A stretch of DNA of 54,480 nt from Microvirga sp. GTDB taxonomy: Bacteria > Pseudomonadota > Alphaproteobacteria > Rhizobiales > Beijerinckiaceae. The notes beneath the pieces were generated by a model. It was not told the origin of the DNA, searched no databases, and saw nothing but the letters and a program-made list of their open reading frames with translations. The stretch spans positions 1 to 54,480 of the forward strand of contig NZ_JACXAB010000026.1 in the NCBI RefSeq assembly GCF_014699075.1, in the 5' to 3' direction. The position numbers and the translations under genes were made by a program. Numbering within the stretch: the stretch's first letter is position 1; every line of letters begins with the position of its first letter. This document shows positions 44,641-52,574 of the stretch, in pieces.

Positions 44641-45153
44641 CTAGCCGCTTGTGGGCTTGTCCGCCAGCTTGGGTCCTACAGTCAGGGAGATGGCCTCCCC
44701 CTGCTTGAGCCCATAGGCTGCAAGAGCCTGGCTCAGTTCCTGAGCCGCGGCGCCGGCCCTGACCTGGTCGCTGGTGATCTTCTTCTTCCAGTTGTCGGAT
44801 TCGTTCTCCGGGGGCATCCAGCCGAAGCGCTCGAGCACTTCAGGGGTATCCTCCTTCATGAAAGGATAATTGAACTTGCTGACAGCCTCTGCGAGCAGCC
44901 CATCGTCGGTTCGGATGACGGCGACGAAGTACTTCTCCTTCTCACTGTAGACCTTCGCAGTCATATCCGGCTGCGTGGCCACGAAAGTCACCAGATCGGA
45001 CAGGCACTTTTCGCTGAAGCGTCTCAGTTGCTGGGTCATTGTCCCTGAGCACGACGTTTCTTCAGCCTGCTGAGCAACCGCTGCTCCCGAAACGGGGGCA
45101 GAGACGAACAGCATGAAGGTTGCAACCTGAAGATTCTTTTGCCAGCAGATCAT
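44641..45153 (-). CDS. Secreted hypothetical protein
   Basis: 170 residues from MICWQKNLQV, chosen for GGAGG six bases upstream; the frame is open for 12 more codons. Signal peptide ending AAVAQQAEE. The body, with KYFVAVIRTDDGLLAEAVSKFNYPF, FGWMPPENESDNWKKK and a C-terminal helix, resembles the TY-Chap/YbjN-like small alpha/beta folds, but this is a loose likeness. Two Cys near the mature N-terminus may pair. Convergent with soxA, 16 bases apart; unlikely to be part of that pathway. Confidence 0.75.
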   Translation of the reverse strand: MICWQKNLQVATFMLFVSAPVSGAAVAQQAEETSCSGTMTQQLRRFSEKCLSDLVTFVATQPDMTAKVYSEKEKYFVAVIRTDDGLLAEAVSKFNYPFMKEDTPEVLERFGWMPPENESDNWKKKITSDQVRAGAAAQELSQALAAYGLKQGEAISLTVGPKLADKPTSG

Positions 45154-45183
45154 CGGGCTCCTCCCCATGCGTGCGATACCAAC

Positions 45184-45209
45184 CAACAAAGCCTAGGATC
45201 TTCGGTTCC
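45184..45209 (-). promoter_or_regulatory. Possible EcfG-type promoter
   Basis: On the minus strand GGAAC (45205-45209) is followed after 16 bases by TGTTG: perfect -35, -10 off by one base and spacing one short. It lies 31 bases before the secreted hypothetical gene. Confidence 0.35.
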
Positions 45210-45399
45210 CCGAGATCGATTGCATAGGACGGTAAGTGGTACTCGACTTACCTAAGCCCGGTTACTATTGCGACTCCGCACCTTCGTCTCTAAAGACATT
45301 ATAATATTAAATTTGCGGCACTCTGCCGTAACAATTGAGCACATCAGGTGCACCCGAAATTCAAACGAAGTGAATGGCCGCTAATGGAATGGTCCGGCC

Positions 45400-45442
45400 G
45401 TGCTTCTGCCCCGCTTGGTCGTAAGCTGCGGGGCAGAAGCAC
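45400..45442. repeat. Long perfect inverted repeat (15-bp arms)
   Basis: GTGCTTCTGCCCCGC (45400-45414) and GCGGGGCAGAAGCAC (45428-45442) are perfect reverse complements with a 13-base spacer; the spacer can pair further (CTT/AAG). There is no T run, so it is not a classic terminator. It ends 26 bases before the IS left end. Confidence 0.9.
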
Positions 45443-45467
45443 GCGAGGAGCACGTCCCATAGGCGTC

Positions 45468-46268
45468 GTCACGTTAACTCGGGTATTGAAGGGAGCCGTG
45501 TAGATGGGCCGGCATAACCAAGCCCATCAGCTATAAGCGCCATCGCTTTCCGCCTGAGATCATCGCCCATGCCGTTTGGCTCTACTTTCGGTTCCCGCTG
45601 AGCCTACGCTTGGTTGAGGAGATGCTGCTGGAGCGCGGCATTCTCGTGTCCTATGAGACGGTGCGCCGATGGGCTCAGAAGTTCGGACCCGCCTACGCTC
45701 GCCGCCTCCGGCGCAAGAAGGCGAGCCGTCGCAATGTTTGGCACCTCGATGAGGTGGTCATCAGCATCGCCGGCCAGAAGCACTGGCTCTGGCGGGCTGT
45801 CGATCAGGACGGCTATGTGCTCGATGAGATCGTCCAGAGCCGCCGCGATATCAAGGCGGCCAAGCGCTTGCTGAGGCGTCTGTGGAAGAAACAGGGCTGT
45901 CCACCGCGACGGATGATCACCGATAAGCTCGGCTCGTATGCTGCTGCCCGGCGGCAGATCATGCCAGCGGTCGACCACCTCTCGCACAAGGGTCTGAACA
46001 ACAGGGCGGAGAACTCGCATCTGCCCTTACGACGGCGAGAGCAGGCAATGCAGGGCTTTCGCTCCCCCGGAGGCCTACAGCGGTTCCCCAGTGTCTTTTC
46101 GGCTACTCGCAACCTGTTCGTTCCGCCCCGCTCCCGACGCTCTGCCCTTGCCACCCATCTGCTCCGCCTCAATGCCGTGGCGGAGTGGAAAGCCGCGGCC
46201 ACCCTCATCGCTTAAGCCAATTGAGTGGCCAAGTTGCGCTCGACGCGCTTAGTGTCAGTTAACGTGAC
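45468..46268 (+). mobile_element. IS6-family insertion sequence (about 800 bp)
   Basis: Inverted ends GTCACGTTAACT at 45468-45479 and AGTTAACGTGAC at 46257-46268; the true tips may lie a few bases further out. One transposase gene inside. No matching 8-bp flanks were found. The right end abuts the remnant of an EcfG-type sigma factor gene, in the same orientation. Confidence 0.8.
45514..46215 (+). CDS. IS6-family transposase with ATA in place of the expected start
   Basis: 233 codons. The family N-terminus TKPISYKRHRFPPEII is present, but the codon where Met belongs (45514-45516) is ATA; the next usable initiator is TTG at 45610, which removes 32 residues. The DDE core is intact: Asp in WHLDEVV, Asp in ITDKLGSY, Glu in NNRAENSH. 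Expression may be low or lost. ATG-to-ATA mutation is the simplest explanation. Confidence 0.85.
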   Translation: MTKPISYKRHRFPPEIIAHAVWLYFRFPLSLRLVEEMLLERGILVSYETVRRWAQKFGPAYARRLRRKKASRRNVWHLDEVVISIAGQKHWLWRAVDQDGYVLDEIVQSRRDIKAAKRLLRRLWKKQGCPPRRMITDKLGSYAAARRQIMPAVDHLSHKGLNNRAENSHLPLRRREQAMQGFRSPGGLQRFPSVFSATRNLFVPPRSRRSALATHLLRLNAVAEWKAAATLIA

Positions 46269-46270
46269 AA

Positions 46271-46564
46271 GCCCCCTATGCCGCTGGCCTCAGAACACAC
46301 CCGGATCAGCATGGCCGTCTCGACTTCGAGGACTTCCGAGCGGCCTTAGCCACGCTCCCCCTGGATCAGCGAGAGGCGCTGCTTTTGGTGGGGGCGCACG
46401 GGATGTCCTATGAAGAAGCCGCCGCGGTGTGCGACGTGGCGGTTGGCATGGTCAAAAGCCGCGTGAACCGCGCCCGGTTCAAACTGGCATCACTCTTACA
46501 GTTTTCAGGTGGGGCTGACTTGGGGCCTGATGATCTGTCCAAAGCGGCACTGGCGCTGAGATGA
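46271..46564 (+). pseudogene. EcfG-type RNA polymerase sigma factor, C-terminal fragment
   Basis: About 97 codons in one frame, starting directly at the IS end with no start codon. It reads linker plus sigma region 4: RLDFEDFRAALATLPLDQRE, ALLLVGAHGMSYEEAAAV and VGMVKSRVNRARFKLASLL, the helix-turn-helix that reads the GGAAC -35. Region 2, which reads the -10, is missing, so it cannot direct transcription. The spelling YEEAAAVC...VKSRVNRAR is that of EcfG-group factors. The general stress sigma factor must be encoded elsewhere. Confidence 0.85.
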
Positions 46565-46641
46565 ATTGCTCAATTCCATAAGAAATGGCCAAGTTTGCCT
46601 GTTCAGGTTAGATTCAAGCCTGATGGCCGAAGAATGAACAG

Positions 46642-47013
46642 ATGAACCAACCAGCCAACAGCAGACCACTTGTCCTGATTTTGGAGGACGAGGCCCTTAT
46701 TGCGCTCAACGTTCAAGATGAATTGCAGGATGCAGGCTATATGGTCGCTGGACCCTTTTCAGCCTGCTCTGCCGCCCTTGAGTGGCTCCGGACAACCACG
46801 CCTGACATGGCTGTCCTGGACACAACCCTGAAAGATGGCCACTGCCGGGAGATCGCTTTGGAGCTAAGCCGCCGTGAGGTCCCGTTCCTGATATACTCAG
46901 GGTACCAGGAGGATCAGCAGCTTCTGTCCGACTTCCAGCACATTACTTGGATCGAGAAACCCGTCCCGTCTGGGGCTCTGGTCCAAGCCTGCCAGCAGCT
47001 TCTGGTCGGCTGA
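46642..47013 (+). CDS. Single-domain response regulator
   Basis: 123 residues: a receiver domain only. Acidic pocket Glu15/Asp16 (ILEDEAL), phospho-acceptor Asp60 (MAVLDTTL), Ser86 (LIYSGYQ), Lys106 (WIEKPV). Such stand-alone receivers relay phosphate to or from histidine kinases. It lies 87 bases upstream of an HWE kinase and resembles the receivers paired with HWE kinases in alphaproteobacterial stress signalling. Confidence 0.9.
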   Translation: MNQPANSRPLVLILEDEALIALNVQDELQDAGYMVAGPFSACSAALEWLRTTTPDMAVLDTTLKDGHCREIALELSRREVPFLIYSGYQEDQQLLSDFQHITWIEKPVPSGALVQACQQLLVG

Positions 47014-47046
47014 CCCTAAATCGCTTTTGAAATCAGCCGCTTTGCT

Positions 47047-47071
47047 CGAACTAACATAGGTTATGCACGTT
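47047..47071 (+). promoter_or_regulatory. Possible EcfG-type promoter before the HWE kinase
   Basis: CGAAC (47047-47051), 16 bases, CGTT (47068-47071). First base of the -35 is off and spacing is one short. It ends 29 bases before the kinase GTG. Confidence 0.35.
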
Positions 47072-47100
47072 CTCAGGAGTGGTGTCAGTGGTAATCCCTC

Positions 47101-48255
47101 GTGTTGAACGGCAACTTGCTCCCTCCTGAATCAGAGACTGAACGGCTCGCCATCCTGCGCAGCTATGGGATTCTCGACACGCCACCAGAGCCTGCGTTCG
47201 ACGATCTGGTACAGCTTGCCGCCCGCATCTGTCAGACTCCCGTCGCTCTCATCAGCCTCATTGATGACCGCAGGCAGTGGTTCAAGGCCGAGGTGGGGCT
47301 TGGAGTTCGAGAGACACCCCTGGATCGTTCCATTTGTCTCACTGCCATGCTTCAAGCTGGGCTGACCATCGTGCCTGACCTGACGGAAGACCCTCGCTTT
47401 GCTCATAATCCTCTGGTAACGGGCGAGCCCAACCTGCGTTTCTACGCGGGGGCTGCGCTGAGAACACCTGATGGTGTGCCGTTAGGAGCATTGTGCGTCT
47501 TCGACAGTGTAGTGCGTGAACTGTCTCAGGATCAGTTTGTCACTCTTTCCATTCTGGCGCGGCAGGTTATGGCGCTGCTGGAACTGCGTCGAACTGTTGC
47601 AGACTGTGATGCGAAGGTGGAGACCAGTTGCCAGATCGAGCAGCGGCAGACTTTGCTTGTTCGCGAGCTTCACCACAGGGTGAAGAACACCCTGGCTACT
47701 GTCCAGGCGCTCGTTGGAGCCACAGGCCGGTCCACCGGCAGCTTTGACGAGTTCAATCACTCGTTCTCCAGCCGGATCACTTCGTTAGCGAAGACCCACA
47801 ACCTGCTGACCGAGGACTATTGGCAGACGGCCCCGCTGCGCGAGATTGCCCTCAACGAACTCAAGCCGTTCGATGAGAGTCGACAGCCCCGCTTCATGCT
47901 CATTGGACAACCCGTTGAGCTATCGGCTGATCTCGCAGTGCCTGTCGGCATGGCACTTCACGAACTAACCACGAATGCCGTCCGCTATGGGGCTCTTTCA
48001 AATCCAACGGGGCATGTCCGAGTTCAGTGGAATGTGGACGAGGTCGAGGGGACAAGGAAGCTTCACCTTGAGTGGGAAGAGGTCGGCGGCCCTCCGGTGA
48101 AGGAGCCTCAGCACCGTGGGTTTGGTTCAACCCTGCTCCAGCGGGTTCTACCCATGCAGTGCAATGCTGCGGTGGAGGTGCAATATGCCCAGGAGGGTCT
48201 ACGCTTCCAGATGAGTGCGCCGCTGGTTGAACGGCGGCTGGTCCCTACCTATTGA
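47101..48255 (+). CDS. GAF-domain HWE-family histidine kinase
   Basis: 384 residues from a GTG with a poor ribosome site. Residues 10-160 form a GAF sensor (RLAILRSYGILDTPPEPAFD opening, ISLIDDRRQWFKA). Residues 185-380 are an HWE kinase: phospho-His192 in RELHHRVKNTLATVQ, N-box MALHELTTNAVRYGALS, the W-x-E signature in LEWEEVGGP, and GFGSTLLQRVLP. No membrane segment, so a cytoplasmic sensor, perhaps of redox, light or ligand. HWE kinases phosphorylate PhyR-type regulators that release EcfG from NepR. Confidence 0.9.
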   Translation: MLNGNLLPPESETERLAILRSYGILDTPPEPAFDDLVQLAARICQTPVALISLIDDRRQWFKAEVGLGVRETPLDRSICLTAMLQAGLTIVPDLTEDPRFAHNPLVTGEPNLRFYAGAALRTPDGVPLGALCVFDSVVRELSQDQFVTLSILARQVMALLELRRTVADCDAKVETSCQIEQRQTLLVRELHHRVKNTLATVQALVGATGRSTGSFDEFNHSFSSRITSLAKTHNLLTEDYWQTAPLREIALNELKPFDESRQPRFMLIGQPVELSADLAVPVGMALHELTTNAVRYGALSNPTGHVRVQWNVDEVEGTRKLHLEWEEVGGPPVKEPQHRGFGSTLLQRVLPMQCNAAVEVQYAQEGLRFQMSAPLVERRLVPTY

Positions 48256-48398
48256 CCGCTTCGCTCTCGCGCCCGTACGAGGCGCAACGTTCCCGTGGAC
48301 AAGTCTCTTGGCGGCTTGATCTCTTCTGACGAAGTCGTAGAATGAGAACATTGCGAGAACAAAACTTGGTGCGATGCACACCTGACGGGAGGTATGAA

Positions 48399-48509
48399 AT
48401 GCTTGGTGAGGTGAACTTTCACAGCAGGCCACAATGGTTAGCATGGGCCGAGTACAGCATCATTGCTGCCTCCCTCGCTGCGGCCTTTGCTGTCTTGGTA
48501 AGTGCTTAG
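48399..48509 (+). CDS. Micro-membrane protein, 36 aa
   Basis: 36 residues, MLGEVNFHSRPQWLAWAEYS then a hydrophobic run to the end (ASLAAAFAVLVSA). GGGAGG precedes the ATG. One C-terminal membrane helix. Its TAG stop overlaps, by three bases, the TAA stop of the NepR-like gene on the other strand. Function unknown. Confidence 0.55.
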   Translation: MLGEVNFHSRPQWLAWAEYSIIAASLAAAFAVLVSA

Positions 48510-48730
48510 AGCCCGAGTGAGGTCCCAGCCCAATGGGCTGTTGGTCGGCGCAGGTTACTACCTTGGCTTTGCACCCGATCTATCCGGGCCAGAGCAGCTT
48601 CGATCTTCGGAGGCAGGGGCTGTCGGATGAAGTCAGCATAGAAGCTACGGAGGTCCTCGCCGATGATGCGTAGAAGGTCTTCGTCGGAGACCAGTGAGAC
48701 TCTTCTGCCACCCGCGCCGCTGCTTCCCAT
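48506..48730 (-). CDS. NepR-like anti-sigma factor
   Basis: 74 residues from MGSSGAGGRR; GGAGG lies six bases before this ATG, while an upstream ATG (48790) has no site. The core IIGEDLRSFYADFIRQPLP then KIEAALARID matches NepR: two amphipathic helices joined by P-x-P, preceded by a short disordered tail. NepR holds EcfG sigma factors inactive until phosphorylated PhyR takes it over. The C-terminal tail is longer than usual. It is not next to an intact ecfG here, so it is probably a paralogue of the main nepR. Confidence 0.82.
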   Translation of the reverse strand: MGSSGAGGRRVSLVSDEDLLRIIGEDLRSFYADFIRQPLPPKIEAALARIDRVQSQGSNLRRPTAHWAGTSLGL

Positions 48731-48960
48731 CACCGCCTCCAAATCACCGCCTAAGTAGATGTATCGAGGTGTTGAGACGACGTTAACCATCTTTGCAGAG
48801 GGCTGTGGATAGCGGGCAGAAAGGTGCGTTTTCTCCCCGTCGTCGCTTGCTCGCCATCAGCAGAACCTGATTGGGCATTTGTGGATTGAGTCGTCTGGGC
48901 TAACGCGGCTTATCCTCACCCATGGTATTTGTCTCTACAACGTCGGTGAGTTGCTCGCCC

Positions 48961-49548
48961 TTACTCGCCGCGGTGAGGTGCATAGCCCCGGCTGGTGCGG
49001 CCATAATCCGGGATGTGTTCGTCTCGTCCGCGCTGTTGCCCATGGATCATCCACGCAAGGGCGTATCCGGCGACTCCTGCCATGAACAGCGCAAGCAACG
49101 GGTTCCCTGTCACTCGGCGGGTGACGGCTCGCTGGCCCTCACGAATGTATTGCTCTGCCTCCGGATATTGCTCTCGTGCTTGCCGCGCGTAGTGCTCACC
49201 TCGGCTGTACATGTCGCGGGCTGCACCGGACGCCTGATCTGCAACGTCGTGCAGGGCTTCCCTCACCTGATCCAGGATTTGCTCGGTGGCTTCCTGCTCC
49301 GGTTGTTTTCGCTGACCATCCGCCGACGAAGGACGGTCGCCCTGATCAGAACCATCAGGCTCAGGGCCTTTGGTGATAGTCACAGAAACCGGATCACTCG
49401 TTGGGAAGGTCTCTTCAATCGCATGGTCGAGCCTTGCATCAAGGTTCTGCTGCGAATTCTCGGCCAGACTGTTATCCGAGGGAAGTTCCGTAGACTTACC
49501 CTCTTTGGCAGGAGTGGATCGATTGCTACTATCGGGTGCGTTGACCAT
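48961..49548 (-). CDS. Membrane-anchored stress protein, ElaB/DUF883-like C-terminus
   Basis: 195 residues. GGAGGA precedes the ATG. Residues 1-85 are acidic and disordered, with LDHAIEETFPTSDPVSVT (about 40-57), a short motif recurring in small alphaproteobacterial stress proteins. Residues 85-150 are a coiled-coil-like helix (DQVREALHDVADQASG), then a membrane helix (about 150-168) and a short polar tail, the ElaB/YqjD plan. A perfect EcfG-type promoter lies 54 bases upstream. A 284-codon frame on the opposite strand is its shadow. Confidence 0.8.
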   Translation of the reverse strand: MVNAPDSSNRSTPAKEGKSTELPSDNSLAENSQQNLDARLDHAIEETFPTSDPVSVTITKGPEPDGSDQGDRPSSADGQRKQPEQEATEQILDQVREALHDVADQASGAARDMYSRGEHYARQAREQYPEAEQYIREGQRAVTRRVTGNPLLALFMAGVAGYALAWMIHGQQRGRDEHIPDYGRTSRGYAPHRGE

Positions 49549-49601
49549 ACGGGTCCTCCAGAGCGTTCAGAGCAGGTTTGCCGCCAACCTACACCATTTG
49601 T

Positions 49602-49627
49602 AACGCCAAGGCTGCGAGCGGCGTTCC
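49602..49627 (-). promoter_or_regulatory. EcfG-type (general stress response) promoter
   Basis: On the minus strand GGAAC (49623-49627), exactly 17 bases, then CGTT (49602-49605): a perfect consensus match, placed 54 bases before the ATG of the membrane-anchored stress protein. Confidence 0.8.
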
Positions 49628-50106
49628 TGGGTACCCTTAGTTATGTGAAAACCCTGACTGTTGAGTTTTGTAGATCGAGCACTGCAATTCGAAAAAACGG
49701 TGCTGCCCTCGGGAGGTATGTACCCAGTAACACCGTGCAACTGGCTCAAGCGAGAGCGCTATGCAGGCACAAGTGATTGTGGATGCTTTGGCGAAACGAC
49801 CCTCATGGTTCAAGGGAATTTCTGCTGCGGCAAGCTGAGCTAACGAAAAACCGTCATCTTTGTCGGCTTCCAGACAGACACAAGATGCATTGTTCATTAT
49901 TGCCTGCTCGTCTTCAGCAAACATCCAGTCGGCGGGTGCCCCCGCCAACCGCCTGACCTCCCACAGAGAGGATCAGGAACTGTGACACGATCACTGTATG
50001 CTGAAGCAGAATAGTTTAGGGATGAACCGTTTATTGTGAATGGACACGTGCTGAGCGTAAGCACCCGAATAAGGGTGCGGCTCAGCGCGGCCAGTCGAGG
50101 GCCGTA
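49628..50106. other. Gap with two weak candidate genes
   Basis: About 480 bases. On the minus strand a TTG at 49948 opens 103 codons behind GGGAGG, with an acidic plausible N-terminus (DWMFAEDEQAIMNN) but an unlikely C-terminus. On the plus strand an ATG at 49760 opens 25 codons (QAQVIVDALAKRPSWFKG) and the frame continues past one stop. I cannot decide between them. Confidence 0.35.
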
Positions 50107-50409
50107 ATGCAGAACCAGCAGTATGTCTCGTCTGCGCTTAACCGCCTGATTGTTGGCGCAGAGCAAACTTTTGATCTCCATGCTCTGTTGCAGAACACGT
50201 CACTTACCCTCTCCAATCTCGACTTTGAACATCAGCACGAGGTCCAGCGGGTGGAGCGCGGCAGGACTGATCCGGCGCTGAAGCGGCAGATTACTGAAAA
50301 TCTGAATCGACGGCACCGCGAGCGGCGTCAGCCTTACGTAACCCTGATTGCCGAACTTCAGAGCCATCTCTCGTTAGCGATGCCGCACGATCTTCAGGCA
50401 ACGGGCTGA
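50107..50409 (+). CDS. Hypothetical protein
   Basis: 100 residues; GAGGG stands six bases before the ATG. Mostly helical and polar, with a basic cluster (LNRRHRERRQPY) near residue 68. No signal peptide, membrane helix or known motif. Neighbours are regulatory but no link can be read. Confidence 0.5.
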   Translation: MQNQQYVSSALNRLIVGAEQTFDLHALLQNTSLTLSNLDFEHQHEVQRVERGRTDPALKRQITENLNRRHRERRQPYVTLIAELQSHLSLAMPHDLQATG

Positions 50410-50685
50410 CAGCATTTTCGCTTTCCCGGCTCATTTATAGTTCCGGACCGGAACTTTGAAGCGCCTGAAGCGGCGCTTCTTATTGCCTGCTGTCTGCCAT
50501 TTATCGTTAGCGTTGAGGCAACGTTCAGGGGCTACGTCGCCTAAGGTCAAGCTTGTTCACACGGATGTGATTGGAAGAACAGCATAGGACTTATAGCTGA
50601 GTACGTTCTGTCGGGATTCAGACAGACAGAGTTCCCGCTCATTGTGTACTTTTGATTAACTTGGAAGGCTGAACAGGGGGCGCGG

Positions 50686-51453
50686 ATGACTGCACACACG
50701 CTGACGCTTGTACATGATCTCTCGTTGGCCACTGACACCCCATCGACGCGTTTCACTCCCCCGATCCCTACGACCCTGATGTGCGACAGCCCCCTTTTGC
50801 GCTCAGGACTTCAGCACATCCTTCGTGACACGCCGTTTGCTGTTGTCGAAGCAGCGTCAGTTACAGGTCCAAAGCGGCTCTATCATTGTGCGGTCAACAC
50901 GGCTTTGATGATCATCGAAGCCAGCCAGAACACTGGGCGAGTGCTTGAGGTAATCAAGGAAGTAAGAGCGCAGTCGCCAGATACCCGGATTGTGGCTCTG
51001 GCGGATCAGTTCGACCTCAGCTTCGTGCAGACGGCCCATGAGATGGGCGTCACCGGCTTCTGCCTCACCACCAGCGGTCCTGAGGTGCTGATCAATTCAG
51101 TGGAACTGGTCATGCTCGGGGAGAGCATTCTGCCCTTTGAGGTGGTGCGCTCCCTCATGGAGAGGGCTCCCCAACCCGATAATCAACTGGTTCAGGATGA
51201 CAGCTTGGCGCAGGCGAAGCTGTCTGACCTGACGGCCTGCAAGCTCTCGGCGCGCGAGGCGGAAATCCTGGGCTGTTTAACGAAGGGAGAGGCCAACAAG
51301 GTCATCGCCCGCAGGCTCGACATCACTGAAGCCACCATCAAGGTGCATGTCAAAGCCATCCTGCGAAAGATCGGAGCTACCAATCGTACACAGGCTGCGA
51401 TGTGGGCGTCTCAGCGCCTGCCGAGAGCAGGAGTGTCAACACTGAATGTCTGA
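50686..51453 (+). CDS. LuxR-family regulator with a degenerate receiver domain
   Basis: 255 residues. Residues 28-150 follow a receiver fold (LMCDSPLLRSGLQHIL, then MIIEASQN, RIVALADQ, GFCLTTSGPEVL), but the phospho-acceptor position holds Glu78 instead of Asp and the conserved Lys is absent, so it should not be phosphorylated normally. Residues 187-245 are a LuxR helix-turn-helix (LSAREAEILGCLTKGEANKVIA then EATIKVHVKAILRKIG). AGGGGG precedes the ATG. It overlaps the next gene by eight bases. Confidence 0.88.
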   Translation: MTAHTLTLVHDLSLATDTPSTRFTPPIPTTLMCDSPLLRSGLQHILRDTPFAVVEAASVTGPKRLYHCAVNTALMIIEASQNTGRVLEVIKEVRAQSPDTRIVALADQFDLSFVQTAHEMGVTGFCLTTSGPEVLINSVELVMLGESILPFEVVRSLMERAPQPDNQLVQDDSLAQAKLSDLTACKLSAREAEILGCLTKGEANKVIARRLDITEATIKVHVKAILRKIGATNRTQAAMWASQRLPRAGVSTLNV

Positions 51454-51946
51454 GGCATCAGTGATGAAGATCGCCATTGGGGATCAGGTGCGCGTTCACT
51501 TCCACCCCCCTTACCCGATGCAGAGCTTTTGTGAGGGTACGGTCAGTCGGGTTGATGGCAGTGCCTCAGATGGGCGCTTCTTTGTCATCGATGTCACGCA
51601 CGAGGTTATTCTCGACTGGGAGCACCCCATCAGGCGTGGGTTTCGTGATTTCGTCCTCTACGAGTGTCCGAACGACTTTCCAGGCCGGATCGAGGTTCTC
51701 TCAGGGACTGAGCGGGCTACGGCAGTTGAGCCCGAGACCTTGCCAATGGCATTGGGGGCACAAGAAACAATCGCTCAGGATGCGGATGAGACTGTTCCGG
51801 CTGAATCGGATGTCCGCGCGGGACCTTTGAGCGAACAAACACCTGAAGCAGAGACAAAGTCTGAGGAAACTCCGGTCGATGTTGAGCTTCAGCCTGCCAA
51901 TGAGCAGAGGGGCCTGCTCGCCACCTTGTTCGGGCGGAAGAAGTAG
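51446..51946 (+). CDS. Hypothetical protein co-transcribed with the LuxR regulator
   Basis: 166 residues; the ATG lies inside the end of the LuxR gene, with a second ATG six codons later. Residues 7-90 look beta-rich (GDQVRVHFHPPY, FFVIDVTHEVIL, FRDFVLYEC), perhaps a small barrel. Residues 90-150 are an acidic, Glu/Thr-rich disordered stretch, and the end is basic (LFGRKK). No family recognised. Confidence 0.6.
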   Translation: MSEASVMKIAIGDQVRVHFHPPYPMQSFCEGTVSRVDGSASDGRFFVIDVTHEVILDWEHPIRRGFRDFVLYECPNDFPGRIEVLSGTERATAVEPETLPMALGAQETIAQDADETVPAESDVRAGPLSEQTPEAETKSEETPVDVELQPANEQRGLLATLFGRKK

Positions 51947-52173
51947 CTCACGAACGCCCATTGCACTAACAGTCGTGACTTACCAGCACATCAGGGCCTC
52001 TTCTGCGTTGTGCCCCAATCGCAGCGCGGTGACGATCTCTGGACAGGGATGCAGGCTCAAGCGCAGAATACGATCAACGCGACAATGCGCGAGGGGTATG
52101 CCGCGTGATCAAGCCGGAAGACCGCTCACAGCGACCTGAACTGATCGCACGGTCAGAAACGAAGTTCCCGGGG

Positions 52174-52458
52174 TCAAGCTGTCCGCGTGCGCTTGGTGAT
52201 GTGCGCTCGGTACGCCGCTGCCGACTTCATAGTGACCGTCCCAGCTTCGGTCAGCTTCACGATCTCGGCCTTGGCGCGTCGTGCCGCCTGTGCGGTATAG
52301 GATGGCTTCAGCGTGACCTGAACGTGGCTGGCGATGTGCCGCCGATAGGCACCGGCCTGTCGTGGATTGATGGCCTTCTTCGCAACAAGCTGATCCAGTT
52401 GGTCAGAGGCTCTCTGAGCCTCTGTCGGCGTGTAACTCTGCTTCTTCTTCTCAAACAT
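52174..52458 (-). CDS. Basic helical protein with an internal duplication
   Basis: 94 residues, strongly basic, AAGG before the ATG. Two similar halves of about 35 residues: DQLVAKKAINPRQAGAYRRH (about 22-41) and KLTEAGTVTMKSAAAYRAHI (about 67-87) share an L..A/T, Ala-x-AYR-x-H pattern. The helical, Lys/Arg/Ala-rich make-up recalls ribosomal protein S20 or a DNA-binding histone-like peptide, without clear homology. Confidence 0.65.
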   Translation of the reverse strand: MFEKKKQSYTPTEAQRASDQLDQLVAKKAINPRQAGAYRRHIASHVQVTLKPSYTAQAARRAKAEIVKLTEAGTVTMKSAAAYRAHITKRTRTA

Positions 52459-52574
52459 AGGAGTAACCTTTCGGTGATAAAGCGACCCACGTGGGTACGG
52501 ACATCGGGTGTTTCCAGAGGGGGGCCCTATCTGAGGTAGGGATACTATCGCTATGACATCAGTGGGAGGGCTCT

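Larger units (their letters stand above)
45154..45467. other. Intergenic region between the secreted protein and the second IS element
   Basis: About 310 bases holding the possible promoter at 45184 and the long palindrome at 45400-45442. No remains of the front half of the sigma factor gene found beyond the IS are visible here. Confidence 0.5.

Noticed and set aside
48922..49776. 284-codon plus-strand frame
   Set aside because: Antisense to the membrane-anchored stress protein, which has a good ribosome site and a perfect promoter; the plus reading has no domain.
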